In this document: positions 48,559-57,944 of the stretch, piece after piece
How the letters are laid out: every line of letters begins with the position of its first letter
How positions within the stretch are numbered: the first letter of the stretch is position 1
Assembly: GCF_006539565.1 (NCBI RefSeq)
Contig: NZ_BJNG01000030.1
Location: 1-64,000, forward strand
Direction of reading: 5' to 3'
DNA length: 64,000 bases
DNA from: Pseudonocardia hydrocarbonoxydans
Lineage (GTDB): Bacteria; Actinomycetota; Actinomycetes; Mycobacteriales; Pseudonocardiaceae
The notes under the pieces: model-generated
What the model saw: only the letters and a program-made list of their open reading frames with translations
Told to the model about the DNA's origin: nothing
Databases searched by the model: none
Program-made: the position numbers and the translations under genes

Positions 48559-49002
48559 ATGAGTACGAAGGGCAAGCCCGAACGGGTCGGGCAGGTCGTC
48601 GAGCAGGTCGGCCACGTCGTCGAGCACGCCGGTCACGCCGTCGGTCAGACCGTCGAGGGCATCGGCGCCTACATCCGCAGCCAGCGCGAGCTGGCCGACG
48701 TGTCGATGCGCCAGCTCGCCCGCACGGCAGGCGTCAGCAACCCCTACCTCAGCCAGATCGAGCGGGGCCTGCGCAAGCCGTCGGCCGAGATCCTGCAGCA
48801 GATCGCGAAGGGTCTCCGCATCTCCGCGGAGGCGCTGTACGTGCGAGCCGGGATCCTCGACGAGCGCCCGGCGAGCGTCGTCACCGACGCCGTGCTCGCC
48901 GATCCGACCCTGACGGAGCGCCAGAAGCAGGTGCTCCTCGACATCTACGCCACCTTCCGCCGGGAGATCGACACCGTCCCCGGACCCACAGACAAGGAGT
49001 GA
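48559..49002 (+). CDS. XRE-family HTH regulator upstream of the hbhA-like gene
   Basis: A 147-residue protein with a helix-turn-helix of the XRE/Cro type at about residues 45-100 (VSMRQLARTAGVSNPYLSQIERGLRKPSAEIL). Gene order HTH-hbhA-DUF2516 equals that of the mycobacterial Rv0474-Rv0476 locus, so it is the Rv0474 equivalent. GGAGGT nine bases before ATG 48559 decides the start. It ends six bases before the hbhA-like gene. Confidence 0.88.
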   Translation: MSTKGKPERVGQVVEQVGHVVEHAGHAVGQTVEGIGAYIRSQRELADVSMRQLARTAGVSNPYLSQIERGLRKPSAEILQQIAKGLRISAEALYVRAGILDERPASVVTDAVLADPTLTERQKQVLLDIYATFRREIDTVPGPTDKE

Positions 49003-49007
49003 TCGAC

Positions 49008-49715
49008 ATGGCTGTTCAGCTGCCCACCTCGACCGATGTCCGCAAGGCCCGCGCCCAGGCCGCCGAGCGTGCCGAGGTCGCCCGCACCCCGCTGCTCGCC
49101 GTCCTCGGTGCCGGCGACTACGCGTACACGACCGTCACCAAGGCCGTCGTCGACGCCCGCGCCCGCGCCGAGGAGGCCGCCAACCGCGCCTCCGAGCTGC
49201 CCCAACGCCTCTCGCCCGAGGGTCTGCGCCGTCTGGTCGCCGACCTGCGCGCCGACGCCGAGGAGCGCTACACCGGTTTCGCCGAGCGTGGCGAGAAGAC
49301 CTGGGGCCGCATCCGCAAGCAGCCGCAGGTGAAGAACGCCATCTCCACCATCGAGACCTACACCGACAAGCTCGACGCCCGCGTCGACGTCCTGGTCGAC
49401 GACGCGCACGACGCCGCCGAGAAGGCGCTGTCGACCGTCACCCGCCAGACCCGCTCGGTCGGCGAGAAGACCGCCCGCGCCACCCAGCGCCTCGCGGCCG
49501 AGACCGCGGAGACCGTCGCCGAGGTCGCCCAGGACGTCTCCGACGACGTCGCCGAGGCGGGCAAGGACGCCGCCGCCGCGATCAACGAGGCCGGTGACGA
49601 GGCCGCCGGCACCACGCGTTCGGTGACCCGCAAGGCCGCCAACCGCACCGCGCCGAAGACGGCCACCCGCAAGCCGGCCACCCGTCGCACCACGAACGGC
49701 TCCGCCTCCAGCTGA
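49008..49715 (+). CDS. Heparin-binding hemagglutinin-like (HbhA) protein
   Basis: A 235-residue protein: short N-terminal segment with AVLGAGDYAYTTV, a long alpha-helical coiled-coil part (about residues 45-200, heptads rich in Ala, Glu and Arg), and a basic tail with RKAANRTAPKTATRKPATRR, like the Lys/Ala/Pro-rich heparin-binding tail of mycobacterial HbhA. In non-pathogens such proteins associate with membranes and lipid bodies. No signal peptide. It is cotranscribed with the preceding HTH gene. Confidence 0.82.
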   Translation: MAVQLPTSTDVRKARAQAAERAEVARTPLLAVLGAGDYAYTTVTKAVVDARARAEEAANRASELPQRLSPEGLRRLVADLRADAEERYTGFAERGEKTWGRIRKQPQVKNAISTIETYTDKLDARVDVLVDDAHDAAEKALSTVTRQTRSVGEKTARATQRLAAETAETVAEVAQDVSDDVAEAGKDAAAAINEAGDEAAGTTRSVTRKAANRTAPKTATRKPATRRTTNGSASS

Positions 49716-49802
49716 TCGCCGTCCGCCCCACCACCGCGCCCCCGGAGCCTCCCGCGCCCCGGGGGCGCTGTGCTGCGTGCCGGCCCCGGGTACATTGGCC
49801 TC

Positions 49803-50117
49803 GTGTACGAGTTCCTGGATGTCCTGGATAACTACATCCTGTGGGGCATCGGGCTGCTCGCGATCCCCGTCGGCGGCTACGCGTTCGTGCACGCGGTGAT
49901 GCAGCGGGCCGACGCGTTCACCGCCGCCGACAAGCTCACCAAGCCCGCCTGGCTCGGCATCACCGGCGCGAGCGTGCTCATCCTCGTCGTCTTCTACGGG
50001 GGGCTCGGCAGCAGCGGTTCGCTGTTCTGGCTGGCCGCGCTCGTGGCGTCGCTGGTGTACATCGTCGACGTGAAGCCGGCGATCGTCGGCGTGCAGGGCG
50101 GCGGACCGCACTGGTGA
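49803..50117 (+). CDS. DUF2516 membrane protein
   Basis: A 104-residue protein with two or three hydrophobic segments (YILWGIGLLAIPVGGYAFVH, ITGASVLILVVFYGGLG, LFWLAALVASLVYIVDVKPA), matching DUF2516, which lies next to hbhA in mycobacteria too. TACATT ends six bases before GTG 49803, so it is probably leaderless with its own promoter. Its stop overlaps the next GTG. Confidence 0.85.
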   Translation: MYEFLDVLDNYILWGIGLLAIPVGGYAFVHAVMQRADAFTAADKLTKPAWLGITGASVLILVVFYGGLGSSGSLFWLAALVASLVYIVDVKPAIVGVQGGGPHW

Positions 50118-50662
50118 GCTGGCCCGTACTGGGCACGCTCGTCGGCGTGCCCGCACTCGACCGCCCCGACCTGCTCGCCGACCCGGTCGCCCGTGCGCTG
50201 AAGGAGCTCGACCCGGCCGACGCCGCACTCGTCGGCGTCGCGGAGATCGACCCCGCGCTCGCCGACACCGCGGAGTTCTGCGCCGCCTACGGCTCCCCGC
50301 TCGACGGCTCCGCCAACTGCGTGGTCGTGGCCGGGCGCCGCGGCGAGATCACCCGCTACGCCGCCTGCCTGGTGCTCGCCAGCACCCGCGCCGACGTCAA
50401 CGGCCTGGTCCGCAGGCGGCTCGACGCCCGCAAGGCCTCCTTCGCCCCGATGGACGACGCCGTGACGATCACCGGCATGGAGTACGGCGGCATCACCCCG
50501 GTCGGGCTGCCCGAGGACTGGCCGGTGCTCGTCGACGCCGCGGTGGCGGCCGCGCCCGCCGTCGTCATCGGGTCGGGGGTGCGGCACTCGAAGCTCGCGC
50601 TGCCCGGTGCGCTGGCCGCCCGCCTGCCCCGCGCCGAGGTGCACGGGTCCCTCGCCCGCTGA
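50114..50662 (+). CDS. YbaK/EbsC-family (aminoacyl-tRNA deacylase-like) protein
   Basis: A 182-residue protein of the YbaK/ProX superfamily: NCVVVAGRRGEITRYAACLVLASTRADVNG, then RKASFAPMDDAVTITGMEYGGITPVGLP, where the family's conserved Lys (RKAS) and GGITPVG loop lie. Members hydrolyse mischarged tRNA; the exact substrate here is not known. GTG 50114 overlaps the DUF2516 stop (GTGA). Confidence 0.8.
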   Translation: MSWPVLGTLVGVPALDRPDLLADPVARALKELDPADAALVGVAEIDPALADTAEFCAAYGSPLDGSANCVVVAGRRGEITRYAACLVLASTRADVNGLVRRRLDARKASFAPMDDAVTITGMEYGGITPVGLPEDWPVLVDAAVAAAPAVVIGSGVRHSKLALPGALAARLPRAEVHGSLAR

Positions 50663-50767
50663 CCCGCGAGTCGGGGCATTCGTGCGACCGAGATGTGCCA
50701 CCGGGTGCGGGGCCGGTGACCGCACAGGGCCGACGACTCGCACGCACGGATGTCCCGACTCGCGGGT
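50662..50767. repeat. 25-bp inverted repeat between the YbaK-like gene and lon
   Basis: Arms 50662-50686 and 50743-50767 are reverse complements with two mismatches, 56 bases apart. They share the core GACTCGCGGG with the terminator at 1.85 kb. The dyad begins at the stop of the YbaK-like gene and its right arm touches the ClgR-like box. Confidence 0.75.
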
Positions 50768-50779
50768 TCGCTGGGAGCG
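50766..50779 (+). promoter_or_regulatory. ClgR-like box upstream of lon
   Basis: GTTCGCT-N4-GCG at 50766-50779 equals the ClgR motif reported for Streptomyces (GTTCGC, five bases, GCG), where ClgR activates clp and lon genes. It lies 52 bases before the lon start. Confidence 0.55.
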
Positions 50780-50786
50780 TACTTCC

Positions 50787-50808
50787 TTGAACGCTGGAAC
50801 AAGTTCAA
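50787..50808 (+). promoter_or_regulatory. Possible lon promoter with TTGAAC-N10-GTTCAA dyad
   Basis: TTGAAC at 50787-50792 can act as a -35 element, with GTGTAA-like sequence at about 50811 as the -10. Together with GTTCAA at 50803-50808 it forms a dyad, resembling a degenerate HspR/HAIR half-site pair but with a spacing different from the consensus. Confidence 0.4.
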
Positions 50809-50830
50809 CGGTGTAACGGTTGGACGGGAC

Positions 50831-53137
<2,307 letters not shown>

Positions 53138-53151
53138 CGCGTCGCACGACG

Positions 53152-53188
53152 AGGCACTCCCACCCGGGGAAATCGGGTGGGAGTGCCT
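53152..53188 (+). terminator. Terminator of lon
   Basis: A perfect 15-bp stem (53152-53166 with 53174-53188), seven-base loop, followed by TTTC; the clearest intrinsic terminator in the window. Confidence 0.85.
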
Positions 53189-53255
53189 TTCGCGTATCTG
53201 GCGGGCGTCCCGGCGCCTCCTTCGGAGACGTGTTCCGAGACCCGAGGGAGCAGTC

Positions 53256-54644
53256 ATGACCCGAGCCGACACCTTCGACGAGCTGCGCGCGGCGATGGAC
53301 GGGAGCGTCCTCGTCCCCGGCGACCCGGACTACGACGGGGCGCGCCTGATCTGGAACGGTGCGATCGACCGCTACCCCGCGGTGGTGGCGCGGTGCACCT
53401 CGCCCGCCGACGTCGCCGAGGCGCTGGCGTGCGCGCGGGACCGGGGCCTGGAGGTGGCGGTCCGCGGGGGCGGGCACGGCTACTGGGGGGCCGCCGTGCC
53501 CGAGCAGGGGCTGATGATCGACCTGAGCCCGCTCGACGGCGTCGTCGTCGACCCGGTCGCCCGCCGCGCGCGCGTCGGTGGCGGGGCGAAACTGGCCCAG
53601 CTCGACGCCGCCTGCCAGGAGCACGGCCTCGCCGTCCCGGCCGGGACGGTGAGCCACACCGGCGTCGGCGGTCTGACGCTGGGCGGCGGGTTCGGCTGGC
53701 TCACCCCCCTGCACGGGCTCTCGATCGACAACCTCGAGTCGGCCGAGGTGGTGCTGGCCGACGGCACCTGCGTCCGGGCGAGCGCCGACGAGCACCCGGA
53801 CCTGTTCTGGGCGCTGCGCGGGGGCGGGGGCAACTTCGGTGTCGTCACCGAGTTCGAGTTCCGACTGCACCCCGTCGGCCCGATCGTGCACCTGGGGATG
53901 CTGTTCGTGGAGCAGGACCGGGCGGCGCACGCCATCCGGACGGCCCGCGACGCGTTCGGCTCGGTGCCCACCGGGATCAGCCCGGGCATCGCGGGCATCT
54001 GCGCACCTCCCGCGCCGTTCGTGCCGGAGCGGCACCACGGCGCGCCCGGCGTCGCGGCGATCATGGTGGGCTTCGGGACGGCGGAGGAGCACGCCGCCGC
54101 GCTGGCCCCGCTGCGGGAGGCGCTCGACCCGCTGTTCGAGGTCGTGATGCCGCTGCCCTACGTCGCGCTCCAGCAGATGCTCGACGAGGGCACGTTCTGG
54201 GGCATCCGGGCGTACACGAAGGGGCTCTACCTCGACGAGCTGCCCGACGCGGCCGTCGACGTCCTCGCCGACCGGTTGTCGACCCGCACGTCGCCGCTGT
54301 CGGAGCTGCTGATCTTCCCGTTCGGCGGTGCGTACGCCGAGGTCGCCGACGCCGACACGGCCTTCGGGGGCAGCCGCTCCATGCGCTACGTCGTGGCGAT
54401 CGAGGGCATGGCGCCCGACCCCGAGGCCTACCTCCGGGAGCGGCAGTGGGTCCGCGACACCTGGGACGCCTTGCGGCCGGCGGCCGTGGGTCCCGGGACC
54501 TACGTGAACCTGATGTCGGAGGCCGACGAGGGCGCGCTGCGCGCGGCCTACGGGTCGGAGAAGTACGAGCGGCTGTCCCGGATCAAGGCGCGGTACGACC
54601 CGGGCAACGTGTTCTCCGTCAACGCCAACATCAAGCCCGCCTGA
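53256..54644 (+). CDS. FAD-linked oxidoreductase, berberine-bridge-enzyme type
   Basis: A 462-residue VAO/PCMH flavoprotein. RGGGHGYWG near residue 72 carries the His that binds FAD covalently; GTVSHTGVGGLTLGGGFGW lacks the cysteine of bicovalent enzymes, so attachment should be single. ADEHPDLFWALRGGGGNFGVVTEFEF is the second FAD signature, and the C-terminal YERLSRIKARYDPGNVFSVN is the BBE domain. It oxidises an alcohol, sugar or amine with O2 or another acceptor; substrate unknown. No signal peptide. Confidence 0.88.
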   Translation: MTRADTFDELRAAMDGSVLVPGDPDYDGARLIWNGAIDRYPAVVARCTSPADVAEALACARDRGLEVAVRGGGHGYWGAAVPEQGLMIDLSPLDGVVVDPVARRARVGGGAKLAQLDAACQEHGLAVPAGTVSHTGVGGLTLGGGFGWLTPLHGLSIDNLESAEVVLADGTCVRASADEHPDLFWALRGGGGNFGVVTEFEFRLHPVGPIVHLGMLFVEQDRAAHAIRTARDAFGSVPTGISPGIAGICAPPAPFVPERHHGAPGVAAIMVGFGTAEEHAAALAPLREALDPLFEVVMPLPYVALQQMLDEGTFWGIRAYTKGLYLDELPDAAVDVLADRLSTRTSPLSELLIFPFGGAYAEVADADTAFGGSRSMRYVVAIEGMAPDPEAYLRERQWVRDTWDALRPAAVGPGTYVNLMSEADEGALRAAYGSEKYERLSRIKARYDPGNVFSVNANIKPA

Positions 54645-54663
54645 CGGCCCCGTTGCCCGACGC

Positions 54664-54679
54664 GTAACTGGTGTGTTAC
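54664..54679. promoter_or_regulatory. ArsR-type operator candidate GTAAC-N6-GTTAC
   Basis: A perfect dyad with an inner TGTGTTACACA palindrome, ending nine bases before GTG 54689 of the ArsR-like gene; suited to autorepression. Confidence 0.5.
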
Positions 54680-54688
54680 ACATTCCCG

Positions 54689-55054
54689 GTGCTCGCGCTC
54701 GCCGCCCTCGCCGACCCGGTCCGCCGGGAGATCGTCGAGCTGCTCGCCGTCGGGGAGTGCACGGCGGGGGCGATCGCGCAGCGGTTCCCGGTCTCGCGCC
54801 CGGCGGTCAGCCGGCACCTGCGGGTGCTGCGCGAGGCGGGCCTGGTCACCTCGCGGGTGACCGGCCGGAACCGCCTCTACGCCCTCGACCGGGCCCCCCT
54901 CGCCGAGCTCGACGGCTGGCTCGACGGGTTCCGCCCGCTGTCGCCGGCGGGCGGGCCGGCCGGGCGCCTGGACGCACTGGACACCGAGATACGCCGCGGC
55001 AGGCGGCAGCGCCGCGCGGCCGGAGCAGGAGACGTCGATGACCGCACCGCATGA
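54689..55054 (+). CDS. ArsR-family winged-helix regulator
   Basis: A 121-residue ArsR-type regulator. The first helix LAALADPVRREIVELLAVGE and the recognition part FPVSRPAVSRHLRVLREAGLV then GRNRLYAL are typical of the branch without metal-site cysteines that is coupled to SRPBCC genes. GTG 54689 leaves the dyad outside the gene; GTG 54671 is the alternative and would overlap it. The 3' end overlaps the SRPBCC gene by 17 bases. Confidence 0.88.
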   Translation: MLALAALADPVRREIVELLAVGECTAGAIAQRFPVSRPAVSRHLRVLREAGLVTSRVTGRNRLYALDRAPLAELDGWLDGFRPLSPAGGPAGRLDALDTEIRRGRRQRRAAGAGDVDDRTA

Positions 55055-55484
55055 GATCGTGCTGCGCAAGGAGTTCCCGGACCCCGTCGAGGACGTGTGG
55101 TCCGCCGTCACCGACTCCGAGCGCCTCGGTCGCTGGTTCGGCACCTACACCGGTCGCGGCCGGGTCGGGGGCACCGTCGAGCTCACCGTCACCGGCGAGG
55201 TCGACGCGGGCGGCGAGATCGCCGCGCCGGTCACGGTGACGATCCTGGAGTGCGACGCCCCGCGCCGGCTCGTCGTCGACATCCCGGAGAGCGCGACCAG
55301 CTCGTGGCGGGTGGCCGTCGACATCGCGCCGGACGGGGACGGGTCGGTGCTGGTGTTCACCCAGCGGGTCGCCGACGGTGTCGACGCCGCCGACGTCACC
55401 GCGGGCTGGCGCTGGTATCTCGACCGCCTCGAGGCCGCGCTGCACGGCACCGCCCGGCCCGAGTGGGCGGCCTACGCCCCCTGA
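55038..55484 (+). CDS. SRPBCC (AHSA1-like) protein
   Basis: A 148-residue helix-grip protein of the AHSA1/START-like family: PDPVEDVWSAVTDSERLGRWFG at the N-terminus, GGTVELTVTGE, and AAGWRWYLDRLEAAL-like last helix. Such proteins bind hydrophobic ligands; those next to ArsR genes are a frequent but uncharacterised pair. AGGAG six bases before the ATG supports the start. Confidence 0.88.
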   Translation: MTAPHEIVLRKEFPDPVEDVWSAVTDSERLGRWFGTYTGRGRVGGTVELTVTGEVDAGGEIAAPVTVTILECDAPRRLVVDIPESATSSWRVAVDIAPDGDGSVLVFTQRVADGVDAADVTAGWRWYLDRLEAALHGTARPEWAAYAP

Positions 55485-55485
55485 C

Positions 55486-56367
55486 CTACCGGAACACCAC
55501 GGTCTTGTTGCCGTGCACCAGGATCCGGTCCTCCAGGTGCCAGCGCAGGCCCCGGGACAGCACGAGGCGCTCGATGTCGCGGCCGCGGCGGACCATGTCC
55601 TCCGCCGTGTCGCCGTGGTCGACCCGGATGACGTCCTGCTCGACGATCGGGCCCGCGTCGAGGTCGGCGGTGACGTAGTGGCAGGTCGCCCCGATCAGCT
55701 TGACGCCGCGGGCGTAGGCCTGGTGGTAGGGGCGCGCGCCGACGAAGGACGGCAGGAAGCTGTGGTGGATGTTGAGCGCGCGGCCCGCCCAGCGCTCGCA
55801 CAGGTGGGCGGGGAGCACCTGCATGAACCGGGCCAGCACGATGGCGTCGGGGGAGTGGGCGTCGACGGCCTCGCGCACCTTCTCGAACGCCTCGACCTTG
55901 CCCGCCTCCCGGCGCGGGTCGCCCGCCGCCGGGAACGGCACGTGGTGGAACGGCACGCCGTGCGCCTCCACGATCCCGGCGAGTGCCTCGTGGTTGCCGA
56001 CGACGGCCTCCAGCCGCACCGGCAGCTCCCCGCTCGACGCCCGGCCGAGCAGGTCGTGCAGGCAGTGCGTCTCCTTGCTCACCAGCACGACGGCGCGCTT
56101 GGGCTCCGCGGTGTCGGCGACCGTCCACTGCGCCTGCGGGCCGATCTCCGCGGCCACGGCGGCGAACCGCTCGCGGAGCCCGTCGGCGTCGAAGGGCAGG
56201 GAGTCGGCGCGCACCACCTGGCGGGTGAAGAACCAGCCCGTCCCGGGATCGGAGTGGTAGGCCGCCTCCACGATCCAGCCGCCCGCGTCGGCGAGGAAAC
56301 CCGCGATGCGCGCGACGATGCCGGTGGTGTCCGGGCAGCTCAGCGAGATGACGAAACGGCGGTCCAT
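55486..56367 (-). CDS. purU: Formyltetrahydrofolate deformylase
   Basis: A 293-residue PurU: N-terminal ACT domain (FVISLSCPDTTGIVARIAGFLADAGG) and C-terminal formyltransferase-fold domain with NIHHSFLPSFVG and TADLDAGPIVEQD, which carry the catalytic Asn, His and Asp. It hydrolyses 10-formyl-THF to formate and THF, balancing one-carbon pools. Its ATG overlaps the stop of the DUF2505 gene (ATGA). Confidence 0.92.
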   Translation of the reverse strand: MDRRFVISLSCPDTTGIVARIAGFLADAGGWIVEAAYHSDPGTGWFFTRQVVRADSLPFDADGLRERFAAVAAEIGPQAQWTVADTAEPKRAVVLVSKETHCLHDLLGRASSGELPVRLEAVVGNHEALAGIVEAHGVPFHHVPFPAAGDPRREAGKVEAFEKVREAVDAHSPDAIVLARFMQVLPAHLCERWAGRALNIHHSFLPSFVGARPYHQAYARGVKLIGATCHYVTADLDAGPIVEQDVIRVDHGDTAEDMVRRGRDIERLVLSRGLRWHLEDRILVHGNKTVVFR

Positions 56368-56873
56368 CAGCGGTGGCTGCCCGCCAGCCACTCCAGCGTG
56401 AACGCCGTCTCCGCGGCGAGCAGCTGCTGCACCTGGTCGGCGATCACCGCCTCGATCTTCCCGCCGAGGAACGGCACCTTGACGGTGACGTCGGCCCGCA
56501 CGACCAGCTCGCTGCCCGTCGCCGTGTCGTGCAGCCGCAGGGTGCCGACGGCGGAGGCGGGCGTGCCGGGGATCTGCACGTCGACCTCGCCCGCCCACTC
56601 GCCGGGGGACCGCCGGTGCAGCGACTCGGTGCGCTGGATGACCAGGTTCCCGCTGACCAGCGAGCTGACGACCGACGGCAGCGCGGCCTGGTCGACGCCG
56701 TGCCGGATCGTGTACCGCCCGCCGTCGTCGGTGGCCTCGTGCTCCAGCACCTTCGCCCCGGGGCCGCCGAGCTGCGTCAGCCGGGCCCGCAGGTATCCCT
56801 CGTCGAGCATCACCGCGGCGACGTCGTCGGCGCGGTGCTGCGACGACGACCGGTAGTCGATCTGTCGTGACAT
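56367..56873 (-). CDS. DUF2505 protein (SRPBCC-like)
   Basis: A 168-residue DUF2505 protein: DYRSSSQHRADDVAAVMLDEGYLRARL at the N-terminus, then GGRYTIRHG, and the last helix IEAVIADQVQQLLAAETAFTLEWL. The fold is START-like, the role unknown. TAGCCT ends six bases before the ATG, so it is probably leaderless; its -10 overlaps that of divergent murB. It is coupled to purU. Confidence 0.85.
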   Translation of the reverse strand: MSRQIDYRSSSQHRADDVAAVMLDEGYLRARLTQLGGPGAKVLEHEATDDGGRYTIRHGVDQAALPSVVSSLVSGNLVIQRTESLHRRSPGEWAGEVDVQIPGTPASAVGTLRLHDTATGSELVVRADVTVKVPFLGGKIEAVIADQVQQLLAAETAFTLEWLAGSHR

Positions 56874-56879
56874 GGACGG

Positions 56880-56889
56880 AGGCTACCGT
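56880..56889. promoter_or_regulatory. Back-to-back -10 elements for the DUF2505-purU operon and murB
   Basis: On the minus strand TAGCCT (56885-56880) lies six bases before the DUF2505 ATG; on the plus strand TACCGT (56884-56889) lies eight bases before the murB GTG. They share the two bases TA, giving one symmetrical bidirectional promoter in a 24-base gap. Confidence 0.6.
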
Positions 56890-56897
56890 TGCGCCCC

Positions 56898-57911
56898 GTG
56901 CCCCCGACCGAACTGGCGTCGCTCACCACCCTGCGCCTCGGCGGCCCGGCCCGTCGGCTGGTGGAGGCCACCACCGCCGAGGCCGTCGTCGAGGCGATCC
57001 GCACCGCGGACGACCCGGTGCTCGTGCTGGGCGGCGGCTCGAACCTCGTCGTCGACGACGCCGGCTGGCCCGGCACCGTCGTCCACGTCGCCACCACCGG
57101 GCGGCGCACCGAGCGCCGCCCCGACGGCTCGGTGCTGCTCACCGTGGAGGCGGGGGAGGACTGGGACGCCGTCGTCGCCGCCACCGTCGCCGACGGCCTG
57201 GGCGGGCTGGAGTGCCTGTCCGGCATCCCCGGGCGCACGGGCGCCACGCCGGTGCAGAACGTCGGGGCGTACGGCGTCGAGATCGCCGAGCTGCTCGTCG
57301 ACGTCGACCTCTACGACCGGCGCACCGGCACCGTCCGCGCCCACGTACCCGCCGCCGACCTGGGGCTCGCCTACCGCACGAGCACGCTCAAGGGCCGCGA
57401 CGACGCCGTGGTGCTGCGGGTGCGCCTCGCCCTGCCCGGTGGCGGCGACAGCGCCCCGATCCGGTACGCCGAGCTGGCGCGCACGCTCGGTGTCCAGGCG
57501 GGGGAACGGGTGCCCGCGGCCGTCGCGCGGGAGGCGGTGCTGGAGCTGCGCCGGGGCAAGGGGATGGTGCTCGACGCCGCCGACCACGACACCTGGAGCG
57601 CCGGTTCCTTCTTCACCAACCCGGTCGTCGACGAGGCCGCCGCGCCGGACTCGGCCCCCCGCTGGCCCGCGGGGGAGCGGGTCAAGCTGCCCGCGGCGTG
57701 GCTGATCCAGCACGCCGGGTTCGCGCGCGGGCACGCCGGTCCGGGCGGTCGCGTCGCGCTCTCGACCAAGCACGTCCTCGCGCTCACCCACCGCGGCGGC
57801 GGCAGCGCGGCCGACCTGCTCGTGCTCGCCAGGGAGGTCCGCGACGGCGTGCGGGCCACCTTCGGCATCGACCTCGCGCCGGAGCCCGTCCTCGTCGGCT
57901 GCCGGTTGTAG
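56898..57911 (+). CDS. murB: UDP-N-acetylmuramate dehydrogenase MurB
   Basis: A 337-residue MurB, which reduces UDP-GlcNAc-enolpyruvate to UDP-MurNAc with NADPH and FAD in peptidoglycan synthesis. FAD-binding LVLGGGSNLVVDD, the catalytic Arg in GIPGRTGATPVQNVGAYG, the Ser in GSFFTNP and the C-terminal Glu (LAPEPVLVG) are all present. I chose GTG 56898, eight bases after TACCGT, as a leaderless start; TTG 56889 is in frame but lies in the -10. Confidence 0.93.
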   Translation: MPPTELASLTTLRLGGPARRLVEATTAEAVVEAIRTADDPVLVLGGGSNLVVDDAGWPGTVVHVATTGRRTERRPDGSVLLTVEAGEDWDAVVAATVADGLGGLECLSGIPGRTGATPVQNVGAYGVEIAELLVDVDLYDRRTGTVRAHVPAADLGLAYRTSTLKGRDDAVVLRVRLALPGGGDSAPIRYAELARTLGVQAGERVPAAVAREAVLELRRGKGMVLDAADHDTWSAGSFFTNPVVDEAAAPDSAPRWPAGERVKLPAAWLIQHAGFARGHAGPGGRVALSTKHVLALTHRGGGSAADLLVLAREVRDGVRATFGIDLAPEPVLVGCRL

Positions 57912-57944
57912 CCTCGGGACGGACCGGCACCCGGGAGGACGACG

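Noticed and set aside
50787-50808. A true HspR/HAIR element upstream of lon
   Set aside because: The dyad is TTGAAC-N10-GTTCAA, whereas HAIR is CTTGAGT-N7-ACTCAAG; half-sites and spacing both differ, so it is listed only as a dyad/promoter element.
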